64,000 nt of DNA from an uncultured Chitinophagaceae bacterium (lineage in GTDB: Bacteria > Bacteroidota > Bacteroidia > Chitinophagales > Chitinophagaceae). The translations under genes were made by a program, and so were the position numbers. The stretch covers positions 124,001-188,000 of the forward strand of contig CALMYJ010000005.1 in NCBI GenBank assembly GCA_937873715.1, in the 5' to 3' direction. Of the stretch, positions 55,212 through 64,000 are shown one piece after another (position 1 is the stretch's first letter; every line of letters begins with the position of its first letter). Under the pieces are notes generated by a model. The model was not told where the DNA came from, searched no databases, and saw nothing but the letters and a program-made list of their open reading frames with translations.

Positions 55212-56474
55212 CTATTCAAAATCTGTATACAACAGGTACTTCTTTCGTATTTTTTTGAAATCAGATAAGGCAGGTTCCCAGCTTTTGCGTATGGCCTCTT
55301 CCGTATGGCCGGCTTTTATTTGCTGCATCAATACATCGTTACCGGCCAGCTTGTGAAAGAAATTATTTTTTAAAAAGAAACTGTCTTTGCCGGGAAAAAG
55401 CTGGTATGCTTCCAGCAGGTATTTTAGCTGTATTTTTTTGTTTGTATTGTTGAGCACTTCATCAACGCTGCCACTAAGGTTCCAGCCATAGCATTGCTGG
55501 TAAAAGCATTTACTGTTTTTGGCACCCTCATTGGGTTTTGGGGTAAAAGCGTATAAATTTTTTGGCAGGGCAGGGTGGCCAAAAACCTGGAAGGGCTTTT
55601 CGGTGCCACGGCCTTCGCTTAATACAGTGCCTTCAAAAAAACAGGTGGAGGGATAAAGGTATATGCTTTGCATTTCCCTGAGGTTGGGCGATGGAGCAAC
55701 AGGCAGTTTATACAGGCTGTTGTGGTTATAATTGATGCACTTAATTACCTGCACATGAAAAGGGGTATCGGCAGTAGGCTTTGTACTGATATTATAAGTA
55801 TGTGTGGTATTTGCTTTTGCCGACAACCATTTTTCACCAAGCAGCATCATGCTGTATTCGCCTATCGTCATGCCGTATACTACCGGTACAGGCTGCATGC
55901 CTACAAAACTTTTGAATTTTTTATCTAATACAGGGCCATCCACATAAAACCCGTTGGGGTTGGGCCGGTCGAGCAGTAAAAATGGTTTCTGATTTTCTAA
56001 GCAGGCTTCCAGCACATATTCCAGCGAGGAGATATAGGTGTAAAAGCGTACGCCTGCATCCTGTATATCGAAAAGGAGTACATCCACATTTTTTAAATCA
56101 GCAGCAGTAGGTTTTTTATGATCGCCATATAAGCTTACAATGGGTAAACCTGTTTTGCTGTCAAGGCCATTGCTTACCAGTTCGCCTGCATCGGCTTTAC
56201 CCCTGAAGCCATGCTCGGGGCTAAAAATTTTTACAATTTTTATACCGCTCCTAAGGAGTGTATCTACAATATGTGTTTGCTTAACCATGCTGGTTTGGTT
56301 GGCAAATACGGCTACGGCTTTTCCTTTCAGCAGGGGCAGGTAAGTGCTCATTCTTTCGGCGCCGGGTATAATGGGGCTGTAGCCTTTATCAGCGTGGTTG
56401 CCGTTGCCCTGCTGTGCCGTTGCCGGTAAATAAGTGCATAACAATGTCAATACCAGTATGGATAGTTTCCTCAT
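55212..56474 (-). CDS. NamZ-like exo-beta-N-acetylmuramidase (DUF1343)
   Basis: 420 residues from the ATG at 56474, giving a signal peptide ending near PATAQ. The DUF1343 core is present: VAVFANQTSMV, FSPEHGFRGKADAG, LLFDIQDAGVRFYTYISSL, LLDRPNPNG and a final SEGRGTEKPFQVFG. NamZ enzymes (GH171) remove terminal N-acetylmuramic acid from peptidoglycan fragments. Export suggests periplasmic muropeptide recycling. The gene is 88 bases from the ATP-grasp protein on the same strand. Confidence 0.9.
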   Translation of the reverse strand: MRKLSILVLTLLCTYLPATAQQGNGNHADKGYSPIIPGAERMSTYLPLLKGKAVAVFANQTSMVKQTHIVDTLLRSGIKIVKIFSPEHGFRGKADAGELVSNGLDSKTGLPIVSLYGDHKKPTAADLKNVDVLLFDIQDAGVRFYTYISSLEYVLEACLENQKPFLLLDRPNPNGFYVDGPVLDKKFKSFVGMQPVPVVYGMTIGEYSMMLLGEKWLSAKANTTHTYNISTKPTADTPFHVQVIKCINYNHNSLYKLPVAPSPNLREMQSIYLYPSTCFFEGTVLSEGRGTEKPFQVFGHPALPKNLYAFTPKPNEGAKNSKCFYQQCYGWNLSGSVDEVLNNTNKKIQLKYLLEAYQLFPGKDSFFLKNNFFHKLAGNDVLMQQIKAGHTEEAIRKSWEPALSDFKKIRKKYLLYTDFE

Positions 56475-56711
56475 GCGCCAAATTTCATTAAAAGTTTTTA
56501 ATTCGGCTGTGTGGGGTATAAACTTTAACTTGCACCTCATTGTTTTCTGCTTTTGCTGCTCTTTTTTATTAATAAATAAAACAGAAATGGTATAAGTAAG
56601 CAATGCACAAACTGCGTTTACAGGCTGGCTTTTACCATGCTAACCCAATAACGCTTGATACAAATAAAAATTTAAAAACTTTCCGTTAAGGCGGAAACAA
56701 AAAAGTTAACA

Positions 56712-57140
56712 ATGGCTCAAGTAAAAAATGGAGATGTAGTAAGGGTACACTACACCGGTAAATTAACAAGTGGCGAACAATTTGATTCATCTGCAGGTCG
56801 TGAGCCGCTGGAGTTTACAGTGGGCGCCGGGCAAATGATAAAAGGATTTGATGCGGCTATGCCAGGCATGAGTATTGGGGATAAAAAAACCATCAGTATT
56901 GCACCTGAAGATGGCTATGGCGAAAAAGACCCACAGGCTATTATAGAATTTCCGAAAGCCAATGTACCTGCCGATATGAAGCTGGAGCCCGGTATGCAGT
57001 TAACGCTTAGCAATCAGCACGGACAGCCGGTACCGGTAGTGGTTACTGAAATTAAAGAAGAAGTAATTGTACTGGATGCCAATCATTTCCTGGCTGGTGA
57101 AACATTGATATTTGATGTGGAACTGGTGGAGATAGTGTAA
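56712..57140 (+). CDS. SlyD/SlpA-type FKBP peptidyl-prolyl isomerase
   Basis: 142 residues. The FKBP halves DVVRVHYTGKLTSGEQFDSS and LEFTVGAGQMIKGFDAAMPGM are split by the insert-in-flap domain (about 70-120), which is the SlyD pattern. The His-rich tail of E. coli SlyD is missing. It isomerises prolyl bonds and acts as a cytoplasmic chaperone. No signal peptide is seen. Confidence 0.92.
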   Translation: MAQVKNGDVVRVHYTGKLTSGEQFDSSAGREPLEFTVGAGQMIKGFDAAMPGMSIGDKKTISIAPEDGYGEKDPQAIIEFPKANVPADMKLEPGMQLTLSNQHGQPVPVVVTEIKEEVIVLDANHFLAGETLIFDVELVEIV

Positions 57141-57158
57141 GAGGGCAGGATGCTGGGA

Positions 57159-57193
57159 ACTGGTGACTGGATACTGGATACTGGATGCTTGAT
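57159..57193. repeat. Heptanucleotide tandem repeat, 5 units
   Basis: ACTGGTG, ACTGGAT three times, then GCTTGAT. The array lies 19 bases after the slyD-like stop and is probably non-coding. Confidence 0.65.
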
Positions 57194-57288
57194 ATATACA
57201 ACTTACAAAATATAGCAGTTTGCATAGCAGGCTGCTTTTTTATTTGATATTGGCTAATGCTTATTTTTACTTCCTTATTTTTTAAAAC

Positions 57289-58539
57289 ATGATTTATATA
57301 AGCCCGGATAATGTTGCCGAACGCTTTATGCGTTATGTACAGGTAGATACACAGAGCAATCCCAACAGTAATACTTACCCCAGTACCGATAAACAAAAAG
57401 ATTTATCAAAGCTGCTGCACCGGGAGTTGCAGGCAATGGGTATTACCGATACGGATACTGATGAATATGGTTATGTATATGCCACCATACCCGGCAACAG
57501 CGATAAAGAAAATATTCCTGCTATTTGCTTTTGTGCTCATATTGATACAGCGCCAGATTGCAGCGGTACTAATGTAAAGCCCATACTGCACCGCTATTAC
57601 GATGGTAATGATATAGTGTTACCCGATGATACCACACAGGTATTAAAGTTGGCTGATTCACCGTATTTAAAACAACATATTGGCAGCGGCATCATTACAG
57701 CAAGTGGCAACACACTGCTGGGTGCAGATGATAAAAGCGGCGTAACGGCTATCATGGAAGCGGCTTTATATTTTATGCAAAATCCATCGGTTAAGCATGG
57801 CGATATAAAAATATTATTTACCCCGGATGAAGAAGTGGGCCGTGGTACTGATAAAGCAGATATGAAAAAACTTGGAGCACAGTTTGGCTACACCCTCGAT
57901 GGCGGTGAAGCCGGCTGCCTCGAGGATGAAACTTTTAGTGCCGATGCTGCCACCATTACCATTAATGGGGTGATAGTGCATCCCGGCTATGCAAAAGATA
58001 AAATGGTTAATGCGTTAAAAGTGGCTGCTGCCATTATTGATGCCCTGCCCAAAAATGAATGGAGCCCCGAAACAACCAGTGGTAAAGAGGGTTTTGTGCA
58101 TCCTGTAGCCGTCAATGGAATAGCGGAGCAGGCAACCATACAATTTATTGTAAGGGATTTTGAAGAGCAGGGGCTGGCGGCACACCATGAAAGGCTGAAG
58201 CAGTTGGCATTGGGTGTGGTGGCCAGTTTTGCCGGCGCTACCATGCTGTACGACACGATGGCGCAATACCGCAACATGAAAAAGATACTGGATAAATATC
58301 CACAGGTGGTTGCCTATGCCGAAGAAGCCATACTGCGTACAGGCCTTGCCGTTAAAAAAGAAGCCATACGTGGCGGCACAGATGGCAGCCGGCTGAGCTA
58401 TATGGGTATGCCCTGTCCGAATATTTTTACCGGTATGCAAAATATACACAGCAGACTGGAGTGGGTGGGTACAAAAGATATGGCCAAAGCTGCCGAAACC
58501 ATTGTACACCTGGCTATGATCTGGGAAGAAAGAAGCTGA
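57289..58539 (+). CDS. pepT: Peptidase T (aminotripeptidase)
   Basis: 416 residues, the normal length. The M20B active site is complete: CAHIDTAPD (zinc-binding His/Asp), LLGADDKSGV (bridging Asp), TPDEEVGRGT (general base and ligand Glu), DGGEAG and the C-terminal ligand His in NIHSRLEW. It removes N-terminal residues from tripeptides in the cytoplasm. It starts about 150 bases after slyD. Confidence 0.95.
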   Translation: MIYISPDNVAERFMRYVQVDTQSNPNSNTYPSTDKQKDLSKLLHRELQAMGITDTDTDEYGYVYATIPGNSDKENIPAICFCAHIDTAPDCSGTNVKPILHRYYDGNDIVLPDDTTQVLKLADSPYLKQHIGSGIITASGNTLLGADDKSGVTAIMEAALYFMQNPSVKHGDIKILFTPDEEVGRGTDKADMKKLGAQFGYTLDGGEAGCLEDETFSADAATITINGVIVHPGYAKDKMVNALKVAAAIIDALPKNEWSPETTSGKEGFVHPVAVNGIAEQATIQFIVRDFEEQGLAAHHERLKQLALGVVASFAGATMLYDTMAQYRNMKKILDKYPQVVAYAEEAILRTGLAVKKEAIRGGTDGSRLSYMGMPCPNIFTGMQNIHSRLEWVGTKDMAKAAETIVHLAMIWEERS

Positions 58540-58651
58540 TGTATGGGGTAACAATACTGATTTGAGCCATGCTTTTTTTCAAAAGTTCATGCTGGCACCA
58601 TTTTTATTTTGCAATTGAATTTACACTACCTTCATTACAAATTTTACCATT

Positions 58652-59587
58652 ATGGACATTAAAGATTTTTTAGTAAGCAACTGGTGGCTGATTGTAATTG
58701 TGCTGGGTATATTTAGTGGTTTTGTAACCATTAACCAGGGCCTGATAGGTGTGGTTACCATGTTTGGCAAATACAGGCGCATCATGCGGCCGGGGCTGAA
58801 TTTTAAAATTCCTTTTTTAGAGCAGATATACAAAAAGGTAAGTATCCAAAACCGATCCGTGGAGCTGGAGTTCCAGGCGGTAACCATCGACCAGGCTAAT
58901 GTTTACTTTAAATCCATGCTGCTTTACTCCGTACAAAATGCCGATGAAGAAACGATACGCAAAGTAGCTTTTAAATTTATTAGCGATAAAGATTTAATGC
59001 AGGCGCTGGTACGCACTATTGAAGGTAACATCCGTGCTTTTGTGGCCACCAAAAGGCAATCGGAAATTCTTGGCTTACGCAGGGATATTGTAGAGTTTGT
59101 AAAAGAGCATGTAGATGCTTCGCTGGAAGACTGGGGCTATCACCTGCAGGATTTGCAGATTAACGATATTACATTCGACCAGGCTATTATAGACAGTATG
59201 AGTAAAGTGGTGGCCAGTAATAACCTGAAAGCTGCTGCTGAAAATGAAGGGCAGGCTTTGCTGATCACTAAAACAAAATCGGCCGAAGCAGAAGGTAATG
59301 CGATAAAAATAGCAGCAGAAGCTGAAAGGCAGGCAGCGCAATTGCGTGGGCAGGGTGTGGCGCTTTTCCGTGAAGAAGTGGCCAAAGGGATGAGCCAGGC
59401 TGCAGAGCAAATGAAGCAGGCCAACCTGGATACCAATGTAATTTTATTTAGTATGTGGACTGAGGCGATTAAAAACTTTGCCGAGTATGGCAAGGGCAAT
59501 GTTATCTTTTTGGATGGCAGTGCCGAAGGGATGCAGGGTACCATGAAGCAACTAATGGCCATGATGCAATTGCAGGAAAAGAAATAA
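58652..59587 (+). CDS. SPFH/stomatin-prohibitin family membrane protein
   Basis: 311 residues. An N-terminal membrane helix (WWLIVIVLGIFSGFV) is followed by an SPFH domain (GLIGVVTMFGKYRRIMRPGLNF, then VQNADEETIRKVAF and ALVRTIEGNIRAFVATK) and a coiled coil rich in Ala/Glu (ENEGQALLITKTKSAEAEGN). Stomatin-like proteins organise membrane microdomains and proteolysis. No nfeD or protease gene is adjacent. A strong terminator follows. Confidence 0.9.
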   Translation: MDIKDFLVSNWWLIVIVLGIFSGFVTINQGLIGVVTMFGKYRRIMRPGLNFKIPFLEQIYKKVSIQNRSVELEFQAVTIDQANVYFKSMLLYSVQNADEETIRKVAFKFISDKDLMQALVRTIEGNIRAFVATKRQSEILGLRRDIVEFVKEHVDASLEDWGYHLQDLQINDITFDQAIIDSMSKVVASNNLKAAAENEGQALLITKTKSAEAEGNAIKIAAEAERQAAQLRGQGVALFREEVAKGMSQAAEQMKQANLDTNVILFSMWTEAIKNFAEYGKGNVIFLDGSAEGMQGTMKQLMAMMQLQEKK

Positions 59588-59608
59588 GTTTTCAATAACA
59601 GTGTATTG

Positions 59609-59646
59609 TGTTAAAGCCGGGCCAGTTCCGGCTTTAACATTTTTTT
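59609..59646 (+). terminator. Intrinsic terminator after the SPFH gene
   Basis: A 12-bp perfect stem (59609-59620 with 59628-59639) and 7-base loop is followed by seven T (59640-59646). Confidence 0.9.
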
Positions 59647-59733
59647 ACGCAGCCATAACACAGCATCTTCGTTTTTCAAATACATATTGCACACATGTTG
59701 GTATTATTATTCCGGATGAAAAACAGAAACAAT

Positions 59734-59741
59734 TACATTTG
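59734..59741 (+). promoter_or_regulatory. Candidate -7 box upstream of exbB
   Basis: TACATTTG matches TANNTTTG and lies 20 bases before the ATG. No convincing -33 is visible. Confidence 0.35.
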
Positions 59742-59761
59742 CCCCAAATCCTTTTTATTCC

Positions 59762-60442
59762 ATGTTTGATATTTTTTTGCAGGTAGATACACTAAGCAAC
59801 ACCACTGCTGTAGCGGCAGCCGATAAAGAATCTGTATGGAGCCTGCTGAGCAAGGGTGGCCCACTGATGATTCCCCTGGGGATATTGTTTGCGGTAGCCG
59901 TATATGTATTTATTGAGCGTTTGCTGGTCATTCGCAAAGTGTCGAAAATTGAAGACAATTTTATGAACATCATACGTGACCATATTATTAATGGTAACGT
60001 AACAGCGGCCCGCAGTCTTGCTAAAAATACCGACAACCCCGTAGCAAGGATGATTGATAAAGGCATACAGCGTATTGGAAAGCCTATTGATGCCATTGAA
60101 AAAAGCATGGATAATGTGGGTAAGCTGGAGATGTATAAAATGGAACGCAATCTTTCCATCCTGGCGGTGATAGCCCGTATTGCACCGCTATTTGGTTTTG
60201 TGGGTACTATTATCGGCCTGGTATTGCTGTTGAAAGATTTTGCCACCATCAGTAACCCATCTGTAAGCCAGATTGCCGATGCGATGTATATTAAACTGAT
60301 TACTTCGGCAACGGGGTTGATTATCGGTATGCTTTCTTATTTAGGGTACAGCTTCCTCGATACACAGGTGAACCGAACTGCTAACCGCATGGAAGCCGCC
60401 AGCAGCGATTTTATTGATATTTTACAAGAGCCCACACGGTAG
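59762..60442 (+). CDS. MotA/TolQ/ExbB proton channel protein
   Basis: 226 residues with three membrane segments (about 37-56, 140-162 and 178-200). The signature RNLSILAVIARIAPLFGFVGTIIGL carries the conserved region of the TM2 helix, and SVSQIADAMYIKLITSATGLIIGM the TM3 helix. With an ExbD/TolR partner it forms a proton-driven motor energising TonB or Tol. The partner gene lies 75 bases downstream. No tonB is visible. Confidence 0.92.
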   Translation: MFDIFLQVDTLSNTTAVAAADKESVWSLLSKGGPLMIPLGILFAVAVYVFIERLLVIRKVSKIEDNFMNIIRDHIINGNVTAARSLAKNTDNPVARMIDKGIQRIGKPIDAIEKSMDNVGKLEMYKMERNLSILAVIARIAPLFGFVGTIIGLVLLLKDFATISNPSVSQIADAMYIKLITSATGLIIGMLSYLGYSFLDTQVNRTANRMEAASSDFIDILQEPTR

Positions 60443-60517
60443 CATTATTTTCAGTTGAATAGTATAGTTTGAATGAAAGCCAAATTTCTAAAGTTGCCAG
60501 ATTCAATATTGAGATAA

Positions 60518-60925
60518 ATGAGTTTAAGAAAAAACAGGTTAAGGGATAATCATAGCGAAGTGGATGCTGGTCCGCTCAATGATATTTTGTTTATACTACT
60601 CATGTTCTTTTTGATGATTTCCACTTTGGCCAATCCTAATGTGATTAAGATGAGTGTGCCACGCTCTAAAAGCGATACTAAATCCAAACAAAGTGTGGTA
60701 GTGAGTGTGGACAAAAACAGGAATTTATACGTTGGTTCAAAAGCCATAGCCATTGATTCGCTGGAGTCGGCCCTGCGTAAATACATACACGAAGGCGATA
60801 GTATAAAACCGGCTGTGGTCATTAATGCCGATTCGGCCTCACACTGGGGCGAAATTGTACGGGTAATGAAGGTTGCCCGTAAGTTAGGCGCCACTACATC
60901 GGCTACGGTAACGGGCAACGATTAA
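60518..60925 (+). CDS. ExbD/TolR-type biopolymer transport protein
   Basis: 135 residues. One N-terminal helix, with the conserved Asp in VDAGPLNDILFILLMFFLM, anchors a periplasmic domain (VVVSVDKNRNLYVGSKAIAI, then VVINADSASHWGEIVRVM). This is the ExbD/TolR layout, working with the ExbB-like protein just upstream. The Asp in the helix is part of the proton path. It is convergent with prmC, 3 bases apart. Confidence 0.92.
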   Translation: MSLRKNRLRDNHSEVDAGPLNDILFILLMFFLMISTLANPNVIKMSVPRSKSDTKSKQSVVVSVDKNRNLYVGSKAIAIDSLESALRKYIHEGDSIKPAVVINADSASHWGEIVRVMKVARKLGATTSATVTGND

Positions 60926-60928
60926 CGA

Positions 60929-61789
60929 TTACACTACCGCTTTAATCATTCTTTCATTACCACTCGTATCTTTTTTTACCACTACTGTACTGCATATTTT
61001 TTTAAAGAGGGCTGCAGCTTCCTGCGCCAGTTGATAATGCGTTTCGGCATATATGCAGCTTCCCGGCTTCAGGTGTTTTGCAGCAAAGCCGGCAGTTTTT
61101 TCGTAAAACAATAAGGGTTTACCATCTGGCACAAAAAGCGCCGTATGGGGTTCGTATGCTTTTACATGCCTGTCCATCGTATTTATTTCGGCAGCCGGTA
61201 TATAAGGCGGATTGGTTACGATGATATCAACTGCCGGTAACTCTTGCCAGTTATTTTCATCCGTAAAATCTATTTGTAAAAAATCAATAACAGCATGATG
61301 CATGGTCGCATTTTTTTGGGCAATATCCAAAGCAGCAGAGCTAATGTCGATTGCAGTAATACCGGCAAGGGGTAAATTTTTTTTCAGCGCTATGGCCATG
61401 CAGCCACTGCCGGTACCTATGTCAAGTATGCTTAATGGCAACTGTTTGGGTGTATCCTGTAATACCCAATGCACCAGTTCCTCAGTTTCGGGCCGGGGTA
61501 TCAGCACCGATTCGTTTACATACAAGGGCAGGTGATAAAACCAGGCTTCGCCAAGCACATACTGCACCGGCCGGTGTTGTAATAATTCGCTGAGGTATTT
61601 ATTTAACAAGGCTTCTTGTGTATCATTAATCTCCGTTTCGGGCGCATTGAGGATGGCGGCAGGCCGCAACTGGAATATTTTTTCAAACACCAGTGCGGTA
61701 ATGGCTTTCGCTTCACCAGCAGGATACACCTGCCCGAGTTGTTGTAAAAAATTGTGGTATTGCGAATGCAGCATCATCCGGGCAAACAT
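60929..61789 (-). CDS. prmC: Release-factor glutamine methyltransferase
   Basis: 286 residues. An N-terminal helical domain is followed by a Rossmann methyltransferase with RPVQYVLGEAWF, LIPRPETEELVHW, the SAM-binding LDIGTGSGCMAIAL and the catalytic VTNPPYI. This set identifies PrmC, which methylates the GGQ Gln of peptide-chain release factors. The gene is divergent from ribD, with 31 bases between the chosen starts. An internal Met at about residue 5 is an alternative start. Confidence 0.95.
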   Translation of the reverse strand: MFARMMLHSQYHNFLQQLGQVYPAGEAKAITALVFEKIFQLRPAAILNAPETEINDTQEALLNKYLSELLQHRPVQYVLGEAWFYHLPLYVNESVLIPRPETEELVHWVLQDTPKQLPLSILDIGTGSGCMAIALKKNLPLAGITAIDISSAALDIAQKNATMHHAVIDFLQIDFTDENNWQELPAVDIIVTNPPYIPAAEINTMDRHVKAYEPHTALFVPDGKPLLFYEKTAGFAAKHLKPGSCIYAETHYQLAQEAAALFKKICSTVVVKKDTSGNERMIKAVV

Positions 61790-61820
61790 AGTTTATTTTT
61801 TCATGCTTATTTTTGGCTTT

Positions 61821-62867
61821 ATGGCACATGAAAAATTTATGCAGCGCTGCTTTCAACTGGCCATATCCGGCGCTGGTAATGTAGCGCCCAATCCGATGGT
61901 GGGGGCAGTGCTGGTACACAACGATACTATAATTGGCGAGGGCTATCATCAGTATTATGGCGGCCCACATGCCGAAGTAAACTGTATCAACAGTGTGCTG
62001 CCGCAAAATAGGACGCTGATAAAGCAAAGTACGCTGTACGTATCCCTGGAGCCTTGTGCCCATTACGGTAAAACGCCGCCCTGTGCCGATTTAATTATTG
62101 AACACCACATTCCTGAAGTGATTATCGGCTGCAGGGACAGCTATGCCGAAGTGGCCGGCAAAGGCATCGAAAAATTAAAAGGGGCAGGCATCAGCGTTAC
62201 TGTGGGTGTATTGGAAAATGAAGCAAGGGCATTGAACAAACGCTTCTTTTGTTATCATGAAAAAAAACGGCCCTATATCATTTTAAAATGGGCACAAACG
62301 GCAGATGGTTTTATTGCAAATACCGATCGCAGCCGCCTGCTCATTAGTAACAACAGCACCAACAGGCAGGTGCACCGCTGGCGTAGTGAGGAAGCGGCTA
62401 TTATGGTAGGCACTTACACGGCGATGTACGATAATCCTTCTTTAACGGTAAGGCTGGTGCCCGGCAATAACCCCTTGCGTATTGTGATTGATAATGATTT
62501 AAAACTGCCTGCTTCTCTTCATTTGTTCAACCAGCAGGTAAAAACAATTGTGTTTAATACCATAAAGGAAGATGCCAGTGGCAACCTGCAGTATATTAAA
62601 ACCAGCGGCAGGCACGACCTTCACAGCATACTCGATACATTGTATCAAATGAGGGTACAAAGCCTGCTGGTAGAAGGTGGCGCAGGTTTGCTGCAGTCGT
62701 TTATCAGCAACAATTTCTGGGACGAAGCAAGGGTAATTACCAACAACACCCTGCAGGCAGGAGAGGGCATTGCTGCACCCGTGTTGCAGGGCGAAATGTT
62801 TTTGCACAGCGAAAAAATACTTACCGATACCATTCAATATTTTCAAAACGTAAATGCGGCTAACTGA
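61821..62867 (+). CDS. ribD: Bifunctional riboflavin deaminase/reductase RibD
   Basis: 348 residues from the ATG at 61821 (an ATG at 61803 is also possible). The N-terminal deaminase has the zinc motif HAEVNCI and LEPCAHYGKTPPCADLI; the C-terminal reductase starts LKWAQTADGFIA and has LLVEGGAGLLQSFI. It performs the second and third steps of riboflavin synthesis, deaminating and then reducing the pyrimidine intermediate. The other rib genes are not in the window. The stop overlaps the next start by one base. Confidence 0.96.
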   Translation: MAHEKFMQRCFQLAISGAGNVAPNPMVGAVLVHNDTIIGEGYHQYYGGPHAEVNCINSVLPQNRTLIKQSTLYVSLEPCAHYGKTPPCADLIIEHHIPEVIIGCRDSYAEVAGKGIEKLKGAGISVTVGVLENEARALNKRFFCYHEKKRPYIILKWAQTADGFIANTDRSRLLISNNSTNRQVHRWRSEEAAIMVGTYTAMYDNPSLTVRLVPGNNPLRIVIDNDLKLPASLHLFNQQVKTIVFNTIKEDASGNLQYIKTSGRHDLHSILDTLYQMRVQSLLVEGGAGLLQSFISNNFWDEARVITNNTLQAGEGIAAPVLQGEMFLHSEKILTDTIQYFQNVNAAN

Positions 62868-63484
62868 TGCAACCAGCGATGGAAAAAGATTTTTACCAAA
62901 CACTCGACAGGGAATGTTTGGCCGAATTTAAAGACAGGGGCAGCCGCTTTATCGCATACGCCTTCCCGGTTGTGTCGGCCGATCAGTTTAAGGCCAGGTT
63001 GCAGGGGCTTAAAAAGGAGCATCCCAAAGCCGTACACCATTGCTTTGCTTACCGCATTGGGCTGGATGGCAACAACTTTAGGAGTAGCGATGATGGCGAG
63101 CCTGCAGGCACAGCCGGTAAACCCATACTGGGGCAGATAGACAGCCGGGAATTGGTGGATACAGCTATAATTGTAGTACGTTATTTTGGCGGCACCCTGC
63201 TGGGTGTACCCGGCCTGATTAATGCTTATAAAACCGCAGCCGCACTGGCCTTGCAGGTAACACCGGTTATGCAGCGGCAGGTGGAGGAGCTGTATCAAAT
63301 AGAGTTTGATTACACCAAAATGAATGATGTAATGATGATACTAAGGCAGTATAATTGCAGCATCATCGAACAAAAGGCACAGTTGTTTTGCAGCATCAAA
63401 GCAGGCATACCCAAAGGCAGGTTGCAGGAAGTGCTGTACAAGCTTGATAACCTGCATGATGTGCAGGTTGTTCCGGTTAAATAG
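62867..63484 (+). CDS. YigZ/IMPACT-family protein
   Basis: 205 residues. Family motifs are KDRGSRFIAYAFPV, HHCFAYRIG, SSDDGEPAGTAGKPIL and VRYFGGTLLGVPGLINAYKTAA, with a C-terminal ferredoxin-like domain. IMPACT proteins are linked to translation or stress control; the bacterial activity is not settled. The start overlaps the ribD stop (TGATG), so the two are co-translated. Confidence 0.92.
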   Translation: MQPAMEKDFYQTLDRECLAEFKDRGSRFIAYAFPVVSADQFKARLQGLKKEHPKAVHHCFAYRIGLDGNNFRSSDDGEPAGTAGKPILGQIDSRELVDTAIIVVRYFGGTLLGVPGLINAYKTAAALALQVTPVMQRQVEELYQIEFDYTKMNDVMMILRQYNCSIIEQKAQLFCSIKAGIPKGRLQEVLYKLDNLHDVQVVPVK

Positions 63485-63583
63485 ACGGTAGGCTTCATGT
63501 TTTACCGATTGCGTAAACCCTTTTCCCTTATTCGTAAGCATATGTAATGATATGGGTACAGTTTTGCGCCAAATTTAACTGCA

Positions 63584-64000
63584 ATGCTGCTCAAAAAATT
63601 TGGCCTGTTTCCCATCGTTTTTTTTATAAGTACAATTACCCTGCAAGCCCAGTTTAAAAACGAAGTGCAGTTTAGTGTTGATACAGCGGAAATCAGCACC
63701 CATAATATGCCTCAAATTGAAATCATCAGTTACAAAAACGATCGCTTGTTCAGGGTAATTCCCGGATCGGTTGCCGTAATTACCGATAAACAAATTAAAA
63801 CCATTGCCCCACTCAGCGGCAATGATGTTATCAAAAAACTTCCCGGGGTAAATGTGGTGGATGAAGAAGGTGCCGGTTTGCGCATCAATATTGGTATTCG
63901 TGGCCTCGACCCCGACCGCAGCCGTAACGTATTGATGCTGGAAGATGGGGTGCCTGTAGCCCTCAATCCCTATGGTGAACCCGAAATGTATTTTACACCG
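63584..64000 (+). CDS. TonB-dependent receptor, FecA-like (5' end only)
   Basis: The frame starts ATG at 63584 and runs off the window, giving 139 residues. There is a signal peptide ([13 protein letters not shown]), then a plug domain: [57 protein letters not shown] and an [12 protein letters not shown] segment. The pattern is that of FecA-type iron-citrate/siderophore receptors, but the ligand-selecting barrel is outside the window. It would take energy from an ExbB/ExbD motor such as the one at 59762-60925. Confidence 0.85.
   Translation, partial: MLLKKFGLFPIVFFISTITLQAQFKNEVQFSVDTAEISTHNMPQIEIISYKNDRLFRVIPGSVAVITDKQIKTIAPLSGNDVIKKLPGVNVVDEEGAGLRINIGIRGLDPDRSRNVLMLEDGVPVALNPYGEPEMYFTP

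Noticed and set aside
57052..57396. Minus-strand frame across the slyD-pepT gap
   Set aside because: It is generated partly by the heptad repeat and overlaps both real genes.
1..64000. CRISPR array or rRNA operon
   Set aside because: No regularly spaced direct repeats of CRISPR size and no rRNA-like sequence were noticed.

Overview
The window looks like the chromosome of a Bacteroidota bacterium, probably family Chitinophagaceae. It carries a Bacteroidetes-type conjugation operon, a TamL-like lipoprotein barrel, a type IX secretion (T9SS) plug-domain protein and a T9SS C-terminal sorting domain. Several genes are preceded by -7 boxes of the form TANNTTTG. The species assignment is inference from gene content; no 16S gene is present.

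Region 1 (1 to about 18550) is the right-hand part of an integrative and conjugative element (ICE). It opens with the 3' part of a very large SNF2-type helicase. A reverse-strand cargo gene (PD-(D/E)xK-like) follows, then the transfer operon: TraF, TraG ATPase, a lipoprotein, TraI, two TraI-like paralogues, TraJ, TraK, a TraL-position protein, TraM and TraN. Two related conserved ICE proteins, a winged-helix-like protein and an excisionase-like HTH protein close the element. A strong bidirectional terminator and a reverse-strand LytTR regulator with a 31-codon Lys/Gly/Pro-rich peptide gene split the transfer operon after traI. The element ends against the 3' end of a tRNA-Asp gene (18551-18624, minus strand), the likely integration site. 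No integrase is visible, so it presumably lies left of the window.

Region 2 (about 18630 to 35150) is chromosomal: accA; a sugar-envelope group (Gfo/Idh/MocA oxidoreductase, polyprenyl sugar-phosphate transferase, M1 peptidase, FemAB-like acyltransferase); an endonuclease/exonuclease/phosphatase protein; a TrmH-family rRNA/tRNA methylase divergent from TamL; an orphan UpxY/NusG-like antiterminator; a T9SS-exported Fn3-repeat protein; and YkgJ, YraN and DUF6580 proteins.

Region 3 (35150 to 64000) continues with housekeeping and envelope genes: rnhA, a YiiX-like lipoprotein, two choice-of-anchor-J-like lipoproteins, glmM, cysteine desulfurase, a barrel protein, an intradiol-dioxygenase-like lipoprotein, an HTH/DUF2975 pair, a photolyase lacking the usual FeS cysteines, an FtsX-type permease, the T9SS plug protein, an HxpB-like phosphatase, PlsC, a thioesterase, DUF2256, a flavin reductase, an SDR lacking the usual catalytic Ser, a fused ATP-grasp/alpha-E protein, a NamZ-type muramidase, a SlyD-like FKBP, pepT, an SPFH protein, ExbB/ExbD, prmC, ribD, YigZ and the 5' end of a FecA-like TonB-dependent receptor.

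The most unusual material is in the ICE: the LytTR/micro-peptide module, the triplicated TraI-like family, a basic C-terminal tail shared by proteins of different fold, and the tRNA-Asp junction.
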